Origin: Streptomyces sp. ISL-96
GTDB taxonomy: Bacteria > Actinomycetota > Actinomycetes > Streptomycetales > Streptomycetaceae
Reading direction: 5' to 3'
Assembly: GCF_018614035.1 (NCBI RefSeq)
Contig: NZ_JAGGPA010000042.1
Span: 1 to 64,000, forward strand
Length of the DNA stretch: 64,000 nucleotides
In this document: one piece after another, positions 17,362 to 26,122 of the stretch
How positions within the stretch are numbered: position 1 is the first letter of the stretch
Layout: every line of letters begins with the position of its first letter
Made by a program: the position numbers and the translations under genes
Notes under the pieces: generated by a model
The model's input: the letters and a program-made list of their open reading frames with translations, nothing else
Told to the model about the DNA's origin: nothing
Database searches by the model: none

Positions 17362-18234
17362 GTGGCAGGCGCGACACCGTCCAGGAGGAAGCGCTTCCGG
17401 CGGAAGGACTCCCCGGAGGCGCCGCACGGCGTGAGCGCGGCCGTCGGCGCACGTGACGACGAGCGGGGCCTGCCGGCCTCGCTCGAAACGGCGGAAGGGC
17501 CCCCGGCACGGGCCCGGCGTCTGGCGGCTGTCAGGCAGGGCGTACGGAAGGGCGGCGAGAGCGCGAAGGCCGGCATCGGCTATCTCGCCGACCGGGTCAT
17601 CGAGACCGCGCCGCGCGTTCCCGTACGTGACCTGCCGACCCTGCGCAAGCAGTTCCCGGGCCTCGGCCCGGAGCAGATCGCCGACAAACTGGTGGCGGGT
17701 GCGGCCAACGGCACCTCCACCGTGGGGGCGGGCATCGGCGCGGCGGCCATGCTGCCCGTACCCCCCGCCATGCCGGCCGAGCTGGCTGCCGAGATCATCG
17801 GCGTCGCCGCGATCGAGCTGAAGCTCATCGCGGAGCTGCACGAGGTCTACGGACTGCGGCCGCCCGGCGGGTCGGCCCAGCGCAGCACGGCCTACCTCAC
17901 GTCCTGGACCCAGGAGCGGGGCATCGACGTGACGAAACCGGGCACGTACAACACGGCGCTCGGCACTCAGATGAAGCGCCAGCTGCGGCAGCAGATCATG
18001 AAACGCATGGTCCGCAATCTGCCGAACCTCATGCCGTTCATGGTCGGCGCCGTCGTCGGCGCCGCGATGAACCGGCGCGACACCAGAGCGCTCGCCGAGC
18101 GGGTCCGCAAGGACCTGCGCAGCCACCAGATCCCCTGGGACGCGCTGTCCGAGCTGCCTCCCCTTGAGAAACCGGAAAGACCCGAGGAGCCGCAGGCCGA
18201 GCCGAAGCCCGGCCGCAAGGAGCTGGGGAGCTAG
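17362..18234 (+). CDS. Conserved hypothetical protein with amphipathic/hydrophobic helices
   Basis: This 290-aa protein starts at GTG 17362. The first 60 residues are Arg-rich and disordered. A middle part has Gly/Ala-rich hydrophobic stretches (GTSTVGAGIGAAAMLPVPP, about residue 120) and LMPFMVGAVVGAAMNRRD near residue 225, and the tail is Pro/Glu-rich. The pattern resembles EcsC-like membrane-associated proteins, but I would not assign it. Its TAG stop shares the tetramer CTAG with the stop of the convergent DUF3093 gene. Confidence 0.75.
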   Translation: MAGATPSRRKRFRRKDSPEAPHGVSAAVGARDDERGLPASLETAEGPPARARRLAAVRQGVRKGGESAKAGIGYLADRVIETAPRVPVRDLPTLRKQFPGLGPEQIADKLVAGAANGTSTVGAGIGAAAMLPVPPAMPAELAAEIIGVAAIELKLIAELHEVYGLRPPGGSAQRSTAYLTSWTQERGIDVTKPGTYNTALGTQMKRQLRQQIMKRMVRNLPNLMPFMVGAVVGAAMNRRDTRALAERVRKDLRSHQIPWDALSELPPLEKPERPEEPQAEPKPGRKELGS

Positions 18235-18689
18235 CGCGCCCGTACGGCCGCGAGAGCCGCGGCCAGCCCCTCGGGATCGCGCGTCGAGAGGTAGAGGTAC
18301 GGCGTCGGGTCGTCCGGGTCGGTGACCTCCACGCGCAGCGCCCCCGGAATGTAGCTGCGCAGCAGCATGTGGGCGCGCGTATCGGCCTTGTACGACCGCC
18401 AGGCGCGGGCCTCTTCGGCGTCCAGCACCTCGGCCTCGCCGAGCGCGGAGACCGGGATACGGGCGTCGCCGGCGATCAGCGCGTCCCCGACCACCCGGAT
18501 CCGCTGGGAGCCGTACGAACTCACCGCGGCCGCGGCGAGCGCGCCGGCGCAGATCAGTCCGCCCAGCATCGGCAGGACGCCCAGGGGCAGCAGCATCAGC
18601 CCGCCCGCGACACCGAGAAGCCCGGCGATGATCCACCAGGAGCGGGGGACGGTCAGACGTTCTGCGTACTGCGGGGCGGAAGGCTGCAT
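18231..18689 (-). CDS. DUF3093 family membrane protein
   Basis: A 152-aa actinobacterial protein with two adjacent transmembrane segments near the N-terminus (WWIIAGLLGVAGGLMLLPLG and the following GGLICAGALAAAAVSS) and a soluble C-terminal domain ending YLYLSTRDPEGLAAALAAVR. Function is unknown. I chose the ATG at 18689 (MQPSAPQYAERLTVP), which is where the family usually begins. It is divergent from the thioesterase gene with a 58-bp gap. Confidence 0.86.
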   Translation of the reverse strand: MQPSAPQYAERLTVPRSWWIIAGLLGVAGGLMLLPLGVLPMLGGLICAGALAAAAVSSYGSQRIRVVGDALIAGDARIPVSALGEAEVLDAEEARAWRSYKADTRAHMLLRSYIPGALRVEVTDPDDPTPYLYLSTRDPEGLAAALAAVRAR

Positions 18690-18747
18690 GAAACCAAGCT
18701 TGGCACGGCGCGACCTGCGCGTACCCGCGCGGGTAAGGTCTGCGCCT

Positions 18748-19356
18748 GTGAGTACTGAGAACTCCCGGGAGACGGCCCCCGGGTCCGCGGCCCTCAAGCC
18801 CCCGGCCGACGCCATAGCCCCGGTCAGGCACCCCGGCGCACCCCCGCCCGGAGAGCTGCTCGGCGCGCACTACGAGCACTGCTTCGGCTGCGGCGGCGGC
18901 CAGCCCCACGGGCTGCACCTCCAGGCACGCGCCGGTGAAGGCGTCCGCGTCTCGGCCGAGTTCACGGTCAAGCCCGCCCACCAGGGCGCCCCCGGCCTCG
19001 CGCACGGCGGCGTACTGGCCACGGCACTCGACGAGACGCTCGGCTCGCTGAACTGGCTGCTGCGGGTCATCGCGGTGACCGGCCGGCTGGAGACCGATTT
19101 CGTACGTCCCGTGCCGGTGGACACCGTGCTGCACCTCGACGCCGAGGTGACCGCGGTGCACGGCCGCAAGATCTACTCCACGGCGACCGGCCGGATCGGC
19201 GGGCCCGACGGGCCCGTGGCCGTCCGCGCCGACGCCCTCTTCATCGAAGTCAAGGTCGACCATTTCATCGAGAACGGACGCCCGGAGGAGATCCGGGCGG
19301 CGATGGCCGACCCCGACCAGGTCAGGCGTACTCGCGCCTTCGAGGTGAACCCGTGA
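18748..19356 (+). CDS. PaaI-type hot-dog thioesterase
   Basis: A 202-aa single hot-dog protein with a disordered 45-residue N-terminal tail, HCFGCGGGQPHGLHL, and the family core HQGAPGLAHGGVLATALDE that carries the catalytic Gly-Gly and acidic residue of PaaI/4HBT enzymes. It probably hydrolyses an acyl-CoA; the substrate is not evident. It starts at GTG 18748 after an AAGG. Its stop overlaps the dut start (GTGA), so the two genes are translationally coupled. Confidence 0.85.
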   Translation: MSTENSRETAPGSAALKPPADAIAPVRHPGAPPPGELLGAHYEHCFGCGGGQPHGLHLQARAGEGVRVSAEFTVKPAHQGAPGLAHGGVLATALDETLGSLNWLLRVIAVTGRLETDFVRPVPVDTVLHLDAEVTAVHGRKIYSTATGRIGGPDGPVAVRADALFIEVKVDHFIENGRPEEIRAAMADPDQVRRTRAFEVNP

Positions 19357-19868
19357 CCCGTAACCCTGTCGACGTGCTGATCCGCCGGACCGACCCCGGC
19401 GTCCCCATCCCCTCGTACGGACATCCGGGCGACGCGGGAGTCGACCTGGTGACCACGGAGGCCGCCGAACTCGCTCCGGGTGAGCGCGCGGTCCTCCCGA
19501 CCGGGGTGTCTGTCGCACTGCCGGACGGGTACGCGGCCTTCGTGCACCCGCGATCCGGTCTCGCCGCCCGCTGCGGAGTCGCCCTCGTGAATGCCCCCGG
19601 GACGGTGGATGCCGGGTACCGTGGGGAAATCAAGGTGATCGTGGTCAATCTCGACCCGCGCGAAAGCGTGCGGTTCGAGCGCTTCGACCGGATTGCCCAA
19701 CTGGTCGTCCAACAGGTCGAGAAGGTGCGCTTCCACGAGGTCGCGGAGCTTCCCGGCTCGGCGCGGGCCGAGGGGGGCTTCGGTTCCACCGGCGGTCATG
19801 CCGCCGTGGACGGCCGGGCGGGTGGGAATCGATACGCATCGGTCGTATCCGACCGGGAAGGACAGTGA
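19353..19868 (+). CDS. dut: dUTP diphosphatase
   Basis: It hydrolyses dUTP to dUMP and pyrophosphate, protecting DNA from uracil and feeding thymidylate synthesis. The 171-aa trimeric-type enzyme shows the dUTPase motifs in order: GDAGVDLV, HPRSGLAARCGV, GTVDAGYRGEIKV, RFDRIAQLVV, and the C-terminal GGFGSTGG that closes over the substrate. It starts at GTG 19353, overlapping the thioesterase gene by 4 bp. Confidence 0.95.
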   Translation: MTRNPVDVLIRRTDPGVPIPSYGHPGDAGVDLVTTEAAELAPGERAVLPTGVSVALPDGYAAFVHPRSGLAARCGVALVNAPGTVDAGYRGEIKVIVVNLDPRESVRFERFDRIAQLVVQQVEKVRFHEVAELPGSARAEGGFGSTGGHAAVDGRAGGNRYASVVSDREGQ

Positions 19869-19869
19869 C

Positions 19870-20643
19870 GTGTTCGGACGTCGCAAGAAGAGCGAATCCG
19901 CCGACGAAGTAGTGGCGGGCGAGGCCGAGCAGGTCGTCGACGACGTCGAACCTGACGAGGCCGCCGACGGCGACGGGTCGCTGCGCAGGGTGAACCTGCC
20001 GCCGGCACCCCGCCCGGACGGTCCGTGGGACGTGTCCGAGGTGATGGAGCCCGGCGAGGGCCGGGTCGACCTGGGCGGAATGTTCGTGCCCGGGGTCGAG
20101 GGCATGGAACTGCGGGTCGAGGTGGCGGGCGACGCGATCGTCGCGGCGACCGTCGTACTGCGCGACAGCGCCGTACAGCTCCAGGCCTTCGCGGCGCCCA
20201 AGAAGGAAGGCATCTGGGGCGAGGTCCGCGAGGAGATCGCGTCGGGCATCACCCAGCAGGGCGGCGTCATCGACGAGATCGAGGGCCCGCTGGGCTGGGA
20301 ACTGCGGGCCCAGGTGCCCGTACAGCTGCCGGACGGCACGGGTGGCGTGCAGATGGTGCGCTTCGTCGGCGTCGACGGGCCGCGCTGGTTCCTGCGCGGA
20401 GTGATCTCCGGTCAGGGCGCGGTGCAGCCCGAGGCCGCGGGGGTGCTGGAGCACGTCTTCAAGGACACCGTGGTCGTACGGGGCGAGGGGCCGATGGCGC
20501 CGCGTGACCCGATCGTGCTGAAGCTGCCGGACGACGCGCAGATGGTGCCCGAGGGCGTCCAGCAGGAGGAGCAGGAAGGCTCGCGCTTCTCCGGCGGGAT
20601 GGGACAGCTGCAGCGTGGACCGGAGACCACTGAGGTGCGCTGA
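19870..20643 (+). CDS. DUF3710 family protein
   Basis: A 257-aa actinobacterial protein conserved next to dut. It is highly acidic at the N-terminus (SESADEVVAGEAEQVVDDVE) followed by a globular domain with WDVSEVMEPGEGRVDLGG. There is no membrane segment and no known function. GTG 19870 starts one base after the dut stop codon, with AAGGA upstream, so it is in the same operon. A long hairpin terminates it. Confidence 0.87.
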   Translation: MFGRRKKSESADEVVAGEAEQVVDDVEPDEAADGDGSLRRVNLPPAPRPDGPWDVSEVMEPGEGRVDLGGMFVPGVEGMELRVEVAGDAIVAATVVLRDSAVQLQAFAAPKKEGIWGEVREEIASGITQQGGVIDEIEGPLGWELRAQVPVQLPDGTGGVQMVRFVGVDGPRWFLRGVISGQGAVQPEAAGVLEHVFKDTVVVRGEGPMAPRDPIVLKLPDDAQMVPEGVQQEEQEGSRFSGGMGQLQRGPETTEVR

Positions 20644-20667
20644 CCCGAACCGACGTGAACCGACGTG

Positions 20668-20711
20668 GCCGGTGGGCCGTACTCCCCGAGACGGGAGTGC
20701 GGCCCACCGGC
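20668..20711 (+). terminator. Strong intrinsic terminator after the dut operon
   Basis: A 19-bp stem (20668-20686 against 20693-20711) with one T-G pair and a 6-nt loop is followed by TTTTCG. It ends the thioesterase-dut-DUF3710 transcript and isolates kdpD. Confidence 0.85.
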
Positions 20712-20812
20712 TTTTCGCCCGTCAGGGTCGGGGCCGTCAGAGTTGCGTCAATACGCCCGTGAAGTAGGCCCCCGCGTCCGTTTTGCCTGGAGGCGGCGCA
20801 GACAATGGGGCC

Positions 20813-23365
20813 ATGGGACGCGGCAAGCTTCGGATATACCTGGGTGCGGCGCCCGGTGTAGGCAAGACGTACGCCATGCTCTCCGAGGCCCACCGGCGGG
20901 TGGAACGCGGCACCGACTGCGTCGTCGCGTTCGTCGAGCACCACGACAGGCCGCGCACCGAAGTGATGCTGCGGGGACTTGAGCAGGTCCCGCGCCGCGA
21001 GATCGAATACCGCGGCTCCGTCTTCGCCGAGATGGACGTCGACACCGCCCTCGAACGCCGGCCCGCCGTCGCACTGGTCGACGAACTGGCCCACACCAAC
21101 GTCCCCGGATCGCGCAACGCCAAGCGCTGGCAGGACGTCGAAGAGCTGCTCCAGGCCGGCATCGACGTCATCTCGACCGTCAACATCCAGCACCTGGAGT
21201 CCCTCGGCGACGTCGTCGAGTCGATAACCGGCGTACGGCAGCGGGAGACCGTACCGGACGAGGTCGTACGGCGCGCCGACCAGATCGAGCTGGTCGACAT
21301 GTCGCCCCAGGCCCTGCGCCGCCGCATGGCCCACGGCAACATCTACAAGCCGGACAAGCTCGACGCCGCCCTGTCCCACTACTTCCGGCCGGGCAACCTC
21401 ACCGCGCTGCGCGAGCTGGCGCTCCTGTGGGTCGCGGACCGCGCCGACGAATACCTCCAGCAGTACCGCGGTGAGCACAACATCCGCTCCACCTGGCAGG
21501 CCCGCGAGCGCATCGTCGTGGGCCTCACCGGCGGGCCCGAGGGCCGTACGCTCATCCGCCGCGCCTCGCGCATGGCGGCCAAGGGCTCCGGCAGCGAGAT
21601 CCTCGCCGTCTACATCGCCCGCAGTGACGGCCTGACCTCGGCCTCGCCCAAGGAACTCGCCGTACAGCGCACCCTCGTCGAAGACCTCGGCGGCACCTTC
21701 CACCACGTCATAGGCGACGACGTGCCCTCCGCGCTGCTGGAGTTCGCGCGCGGCGTCAACGCCACCCAGATCGTGCTCGGCTCCAGCCGCCGCAAGGCGT
21801 GGCAGTACATCTTCGGGCCCGGCGTCGGCGCCACGGTGGCCCGCGACTCCGGGCCGGACCTGGACGTACACATCGTCACGCACGACCACGTCGCGAAGGG
21901 GCGGGGCCTGCCGGTAGCCCGCGGAGCCCGTCTGAGCCGCGCCCGGATCGTCTCCGGATGGCTGGTCGGTGTCGCGGCGCCCGTCCTGCTCTCGCTGCTG
22001 CTCACCAGCCTGGAGAACGGTCCCGGCCTCGCCAACGACGTCCTGCTCTTCCTCTTCCTCACCGTGGTCGCGGCCCTGCTCGGCGGGCTGCTGCCCGCGC
22101 TCGCGTCGGTCGCCGTCGGCTCGCTCCTGCTGAACTACTACTTCACGCCGCCCACCCACACCCTCACCGTCAGCGACCCCGAGAACCTCGTCGCCATCGT
22201 GATCTTCTTCGCGGTGGCCGTTTCGGTCGCCTCCGTGGTCGACCTGGCGGCCCGCCGCACCCACCAGGCCGCCCGGCTGCGCGCCGAGTCCGAGATCCTC
22301 TCCTTCCTCGCGGGCAGCGTGCTGCGCGGCGAGACGACCCTGGACGCCCTCCTGGAGCGGGTCCGCGAGACCTTCGCCATGGAGTCGGTGGCGCTGCTGG
22401 AGCGCGCGAGCGACGTCGACCCGTGGACCTGCGCGGGCAGTGTCGGCCCCAGGCCGGTCAGCCGCCCCGAGGACGCCGACGTGGACATGCCCGTCGGCGA
22501 CCACATGGCGCTCGCGCTGTCCGGCCGCGTGCTGCCCGCCGAGGACCGCCGGGTGCTCGGCGCCTTCGCCGCCCAGGCAGCCGTCGTACTGGACCGGCAG
22601 CGCCTGGTGGGGGAGGCCGAGGGGGCGCGCAAGCTCGCCGAGGGCAACCGCATCCGCACCGCCCTGCTCGCCGCCGTCAGCCACGACCTGCGTACGCCGC
22701 TGGCCGCCATCAAGGCCGCAGTATCGTCCCTGCGCTCCGACGACGTGGCCTGGTCGGACGCCGACGAGGCCGAGCTGCTCGCGGGCATCGAGGACGGCGC
22801 CGACCGCCTCGACCACCTCGTCGGCAACCTGCTCGACATGTCCCGGCTCCAGACCGGCACCGTCACCCCGCTCATCCGCGAGACCGACCTCGACGAGGTG
22901 GTCCCGATGGCGCTCGTCGGCGTACCCGCGGAAAGTGTCGGCCTCGACATCCCCGAGAGCCTGCCGATGGTGGCCGTCGACCGGGGGCTGCTTGAGCGCG
23001 CCGTCGCCAACATCGTCGAGAACGCCGTCAAGTACAGCCCCGGCGACACCCCCGTCTCGGTCGCCGCCAGCGCGCTCGGCGACCGCGTCGAGCTGCGCGT
23101 CGCGGACCGCGGGCCCGGCGTCCCGGACGACGAGAAGGACCGGATATTCGAACCGTTCCAGCGCTACGGCGACGCCCCGCGCGGCGCCGGAGTGGGCCTC
23201 GGCCTCGCCGTCGCCCGCGGCTTCGCCGAATCCATGGGCGGCACCTTGACCGCCGAGGACACGCCCGGGGGCGGCATGACGATGGTTCTCACCCTCAAGG
23301 CGGTCCCCGGTCATGCGCCGCCGGTACGCCCGGATCCTGCCGACGTCCGGGTCACCGCTTCATGA
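20813..23365 (+). CDS. kdpD: KdpD osmosensitive K+ sensor histidine kinase
   Basis: The 850-aa product has the KdpD N-terminal domain with Walker A GAAPGVGKT at residues 11-19, a universal-stress-protein-like domain (about 230-370), four transmembrane helices (about 380-480), a GAF-like region, H-box AVSHDLRTPLA with H624, and an ATPase domain (GVGLGLAVARGF). It senses low K+ or osmotic stress and phosphorylates KdpE. I start at ATG 20813 (MGRGKLRIYLGAAPG). The kdpFABC transporter genes are not in this window, so its targets lie elsewhere. Confidence 0.93.
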   Translation: MGRGKLRIYLGAAPGVGKTYAMLSEAHRRVERGTDCVVAFVEHHDRPRTEVMLRGLEQVPRREIEYRGSVFAEMDVDTALERRPAVALVDELAHTNVPGSRNAKRWQDVEELLQAGIDVISTVNIQHLESLGDVVESITGVRQRETVPDEVVRRADQIELVDMSPQALRRRMAHGNIYKPDKLDAALSHYFRPGNLTALRELALLWVADRADEYLQQYRGEHNIRSTWQARERIVVGLTGGPEGRTLIRRASRMAAKGSGSEILAVYIARSDGLTSASPKELAVQRTLVEDLGGTFHHVIGDDVPSALLEFARGVNATQIVLGSSRRKAWQYIFGPGVGATVARDSGPDLDVHIVTHDHVAKGRGLPVARGARLSRARIVSGWLVGVAAPVLLSLLLTSLENGPGLANDVLLFLFLTVVAALLGGLLPALASVAVGSLLLNYYFTPPTHTLTVSDPENLVAIVIFFAVAVSVASVVDLAARRTHQAARLRAESEILSFLAGSVLRGETTLDALLERVRETFAMESVALLERASDVDPWTCAGSVGPRPVSRPEDADVDMPVGDHMALALSGRVLPAEDRRVLGAFAAQAAVVLDRQRLVGEAEGARKLAEGNRIRTALLAAVSHDLRTPLAAIKAAVSSLRSDDVAWSDADEAELLAGIEDGADRLDHLVGNLLDMSRLQTGTVTPLIRETDLDEVVPMALVGVPAESVGLDIPESLPMVAVDRGLLERAVANIVENAVKYSPGDTPVSVAASALGDRVELRVADRGPGVPDDEKDRIFEPFQRYGDAPRGAGVGLGLAVARGFAESMGGTLTAEDTPGGGMTMVLTLKAVPGHAPPVRPDPADVRVTAS

Positions 23366-23414
23366 CCCCGGACTCCATTTCCTTCCGTACGTCCCGTAGA
23401 AAGGCAGGCACTCC

Positions 23415-24101
23415 ATGACCCGGGTGCTCGTGGTCGACGACGAGCCGCAGATCGTACGCGCCCTCGTGATCAACCTGAAGGCGCGCAAGTACGAGGTGGA
23501 CGCGGCCCCCGACGGCGCGACCGCGCTCCAGCTCGCCGCCGCCCGCCACCCCGACGTGGTCGTCCTGGACCTCGGCCTGCCCGACATGGACGGCGTGGAG
23601 GTGATCAAGGGGCTGCGCGGCTGGACCCGTGTACCGATCCTGGTGCTGTCCGCCCGCCACACCTCCGACGAGAAGGTCGAGGCGCTCGACGCCGGGGCCG
23701 ACGACTACGTCACCAAGCCGTTCGGCATGGACGAGCTGCTGGCCAGGCTCCGCGCGGCGGTCCGCAGGGCCGAGCCGGCCGGCGCCGCCGAGGACGACGT
23801 GCTTGTCGACGTGGGGGGCGACTTCACCGTCGACCTGGCCGCGAAGAAGGTGCACCGCGAGGGCAGGGACGTACGGCTGACGCCCACCGAATGGCACCTC
23901 CTGGAGGTGCTCGTACGGAACACGGGCCGCCTGGTCAGCCAGAAGCAGCTCCTCCAGGAGGTCTGGGGCCCTTCGTACGGCACCGAGACGAACTACCTGC
24001 GGGTCTACATGGCGCAGCTGCGCCGCAAACTGGAGGCGGACCCCTCGCACCCCAGGCACTTCGTCACCGAACCCGGAATGGGCTACCGCTTCGAGCGGTA
24101 G
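23415..24101 (+). CDS. kdpE: KdpE response regulator
   Basis: A 228-aa OmpR-family regulator: receiver domain with phospho-acceptor D52 (VVVLDLGLPDMDG) and KPFGMDELLAR, then a winged-helix domain with TPTEWHLLEVLVRN and NYLRVYMAQLRRKLE. It starts at ATG 23415 with an AGAAAGG-type ribosome site, 49 bp after kdpD. It would activate K+-uptake genes. Confidence 0.92.
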   Translation: MTRVLVVDDEPQIVRALVINLKARKYEVDAAPDGATALQLAAARHPDVVVLDLGLPDMDGVEVIKGLRGWTRVPILVLSARHTSDEKVEALDAGADDYVTKPFGMDELLARLRAAVRRAEPAGAAEDDVLVDVGGDFTVDLAAKKVHREGRDVRLTPTEWHLLEVLVRNTGRLVSQKQLLQEVWGPSYGTETNYLRVYMAQLRRKLEADPSHPRHFVTEPGMGYRFER

Positions 24102-24168
24102 CGGCGGCCGTGGCGGTGGCCGGGTCCGGGGTGATCCAGGCGGGCCCGCTCCCCGGTACCCTTCGGGT

Positions 24169-24567
24169 ATGAGTGCCGTACCACGTTCGGAGAAGCCTGC
24201 CGGCCGGTTCCGCCGGATGCTCGACCGGCTGTCCACCTCGCAGGAGGACCTGCACCACGCGGAGCTGCAGGAGGACGCGCAGGCCGCGGGGTGCTCACGC
24301 ATCTGCGACTGCGACGACCGCCAGGTGGTGAAGGTGACTGGTACGTTGCGCACGGTCACCCTGCGACCGCGGGCCGGTGTGCCCGCCCTGGAGGCGGAGC
24401 TGTTCGACGGCACCGCACCCCTGGACGTGGTGTGGCTGGGCCGCCGTTCCATTGTGGGCATAGAACCGGGCCGCAGGCTCATCGCCTCGGGCCGGATCTC
24501 CATGAGCCACGGCCGCCGGGTGCTTTTCAATCCCAAATACGAGCTCCGACCGCTCGGACAGGAGTAG
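24169..24567 (+). CDS. OB-fold nucleic-acid-binding protein
   Basis: A 132-aa protein with an OB-fold domain over residues about 50-130 (VVKVTGTLRTVTLRP, LEAELFDGTAPLDVVWLGR, HGRRVLFNPKYEL). This type of small OB protein is conserved in actinobacteria beside DUF3159; its ligand is unknown. A CSRICDCDD motif precedes the OB fold. It is followed after 3 bp by the DUF3159 gene. Confidence 0.86.
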   Translation: MSAVPRSEKPAGRFRRMLDRLSTSQEDLHHAELQEDAQAAGCSRICDCDDRQVVKVTGTLRTVTLRPRAGVPALEAELFDGTAPLDVVWLGRRSIVGIEPGRRLIASGRISMSHGRRVLFNPKYELRPLGQE

Positions 24568-24570
24568 CCG

Positions 24571-25359
24571 GTGACGTCTCTCGACAAGCCGACCGCGACG
24601 GACCACGACAGCAACGACAGCGGCGAAGAACGGCCCGAAGCCGGCGCCGCCCAGGACACGAAGGCCGTCACCGAGGCGGCCCTGTTCGAGGCCTTCGGCG
24701 GCCTCAGGGGCGTGGTGGAGACCGTCCTGCCCGGTCTGCTGTTCGTGACCATCTTCACGATCAAGAAGGACCTGCACGTCTCGGCCATCGCCGCCCTCGC
24801 AGTGTCCTTGCTGCTCGTCGCCGTACGGCTGATCCGCCGGGACACCGTCAAGCACGCCTTCAGCGGCGTCTTCGGAGTCGCCTTCGGTGTCGTCTTCGCG
24901 ATGATGACCGGCAACGCCAAGGACTTCTATCTGCCGGGCATGATCTACACCCTGGGTCTCGCCCTCGCGTACATCGTGACCACGCTCGCGGGCGTCCCGC
25001 TGATCGGCCTGATCCTCGGCCCGATCTTCAAGGAGAACCTCTCCTGGCGGACACGGAACCCAGGACGTAAGAAGGCGTACGCCAAGGCCAGCTGGGCCTG
25101 GGGCCTGATCCTGCTCGCCAAGTGCGCGATCCTCTTCCCGCTGTACTGGTGGGCCGACACCGCCCAGCTCGGCTGGGTCCTGGTAGCGCTGAAGATCCCG
25201 CCGTTCCTGCTCGCTGTCTATCTGACGTGGGTCTTCCTGGCGAAGGCTCCGCCGCCCATCGACGTATTCGCGGAGATGGAGGCGCAGGAGAAGGCCGAGA
25301 AGGAGCGCAAGGCGGCCGCTGCCGCCGCCGCTGCCGCTTCGGCGCAGCGCGAGGCCTGA
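24571..25359 (+). CDS. DUF3159 family membrane protein
   Basis: A 262-aa integral membrane protein with about six predicted helices (for example AIAALAVSLLLVAVRLI, ALAYIVTTLAGVPLIGLIL). It has an acidic cytosolic N-terminus and an Ala/Lys-rich coiled C-terminal tail. It is conserved in actinobacteria with the OB-fold gene; function is unknown. It starts at GTG 24571 and ends before a long hairpin. Confidence 0.87.
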   Translation: MTSLDKPTATDHDSNDSGEERPEAGAAQDTKAVTEAALFEAFGGLRGVVETVLPGLLFVTIFTIKKDLHVSAIAALAVSLLLVAVRLIRRDTVKHAFSGVFGVAFGVVFAMMTGNAKDFYLPGMIYTLGLALAYIVTTLAGVPLIGLILGPIFKENLSWRTRNPGRKKAYAKASWAWGLILLAKCAILFPLYWWADTAQLGWVLVALKIPPFLLAVYLTWVFLAKAPPPIDVFAEMEAQEKAEKERKAAAAAAAAASAQREA

Positions 25360-25376
25360 TTTCCCGTACGCACATG

Positions 25377-25421
25377 AGTGGGGCCCGGAACCGTCTTGCC
25401 GTCTCGGTTCCGGGCCCCACT
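25377..25421. terminator. Bidirectional terminator between DUF3159 and trkA genes
   Basis: A perfect 17-bp stem (25377-25393 AGTGGGGCCCGGAACCG against 25405-25421) with an 11-nt loop lies between two convergent genes. Confidence 0.85.
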
Positions 25422-25444
25422 TACGTAGCCAGTACGTACCGCCG

Positions 25445-26122
25445 TCAGCTCGCCGCGTCTTCCCTGCGGACCGACAGCAGGTCCTCCAGCTGCTCCTCGC
25501 GCGCCTGAGCGGCCACGAACAGCAGCTCGTCACCCGCCTCCAGCGTCTCCTCCGCGCCGGGAGTGAGCACGCGCGAACCGCGGATGATGGTGACCAGCGA
25601 GGTGTCCTCGGGCCATGCCACATCGCTGACCTGCGTGCCGGCCAGCGCCGACTCCGGCGGCAGCGTCAGCTCGACGAGGTTGGCGTCGCCGTGGCTGAAG
25701 CGGAGCAGCCGTACGAGATCGCCCACGCTCACCGCCTCCTCGACCAGCGCCGACATCAGACGCGGTGTGGAGACCGCGACATCGACGCCCCAGGCCTCAG
25801 TGAACAGCCACTCGTTCTTGGGGTTGTTGACGCGGGCGACGACCCGCGGCACGCCGTACTCCGTCTTCGCGAGCAGCGAGACGACCAGGTTGACTTTGTC
25901 GTCACCGGTCGCCGCGATCACCACGTTGCAGCGCTGGAGCGCCGCCTCGTCGAGCGAGGTGATCTCGCAGGCGTCGGCCAGCAGCCACTCGGCGAGCGGC
26001 ACGCGCTCCACCGAGATGGCGGTCGGCGCCTTGTCGATGAGAAGGATCTCGTGGCCGTTCTCCAGCAGTTCGCCCGCGATGGAACGTCCCACCGCGCCCG
26101 CACCGGCAATAGCGACCCTCAT
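25445..26122 (-). CDS. TrkA-family K+ transport regulator (second of pair)
   Basis: The 225-aa product has an N-terminal Rossmann RCK/TrkA-N domain (MRVAIAGAGAVGRSIAGELL, the acidic LLIDK at the end of beta-2, about residues 1-120) and a TrkA-C domain (about 140-220). Such subunits bind NAD(H) or nucleotides and gate K+ transporters. Its ATG overlaps the stop of the upstream trkA paralogue by 4 bp. Together with the KimA-like permease across the divergent gap, it suggests a K+ uptake system. Confidence 0.9.
   Translation of the reverse strand: MRVAIAGAGAVGRSIAGELLENGHEILLIDKAPTAISVERVPLAEWLLADACEITSLDEAALQRCNVVIAATGDDKVNLVVSLLAKTEYGVPRVVARVNNPKNEWLFTEAWGVDVAVSTPRLMSALVEEAVSVGDLVRLLRFSHGDANLVELTLPPESALAGTQVSDVAWPEDTSLVTIIRGSRVLTPGAEETLEAGDELLFVAAQAREEQLEDLLSVRREDAAS

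Noticed and set aside
20813..24101. A complete kdp operon
   Set aside because: Only kdpD and kdpE are here. The genes on both sides are DUF3710 and an OB-fold protein, and no KdpA, KdpB, KdpC or KdpF sequence was seen.
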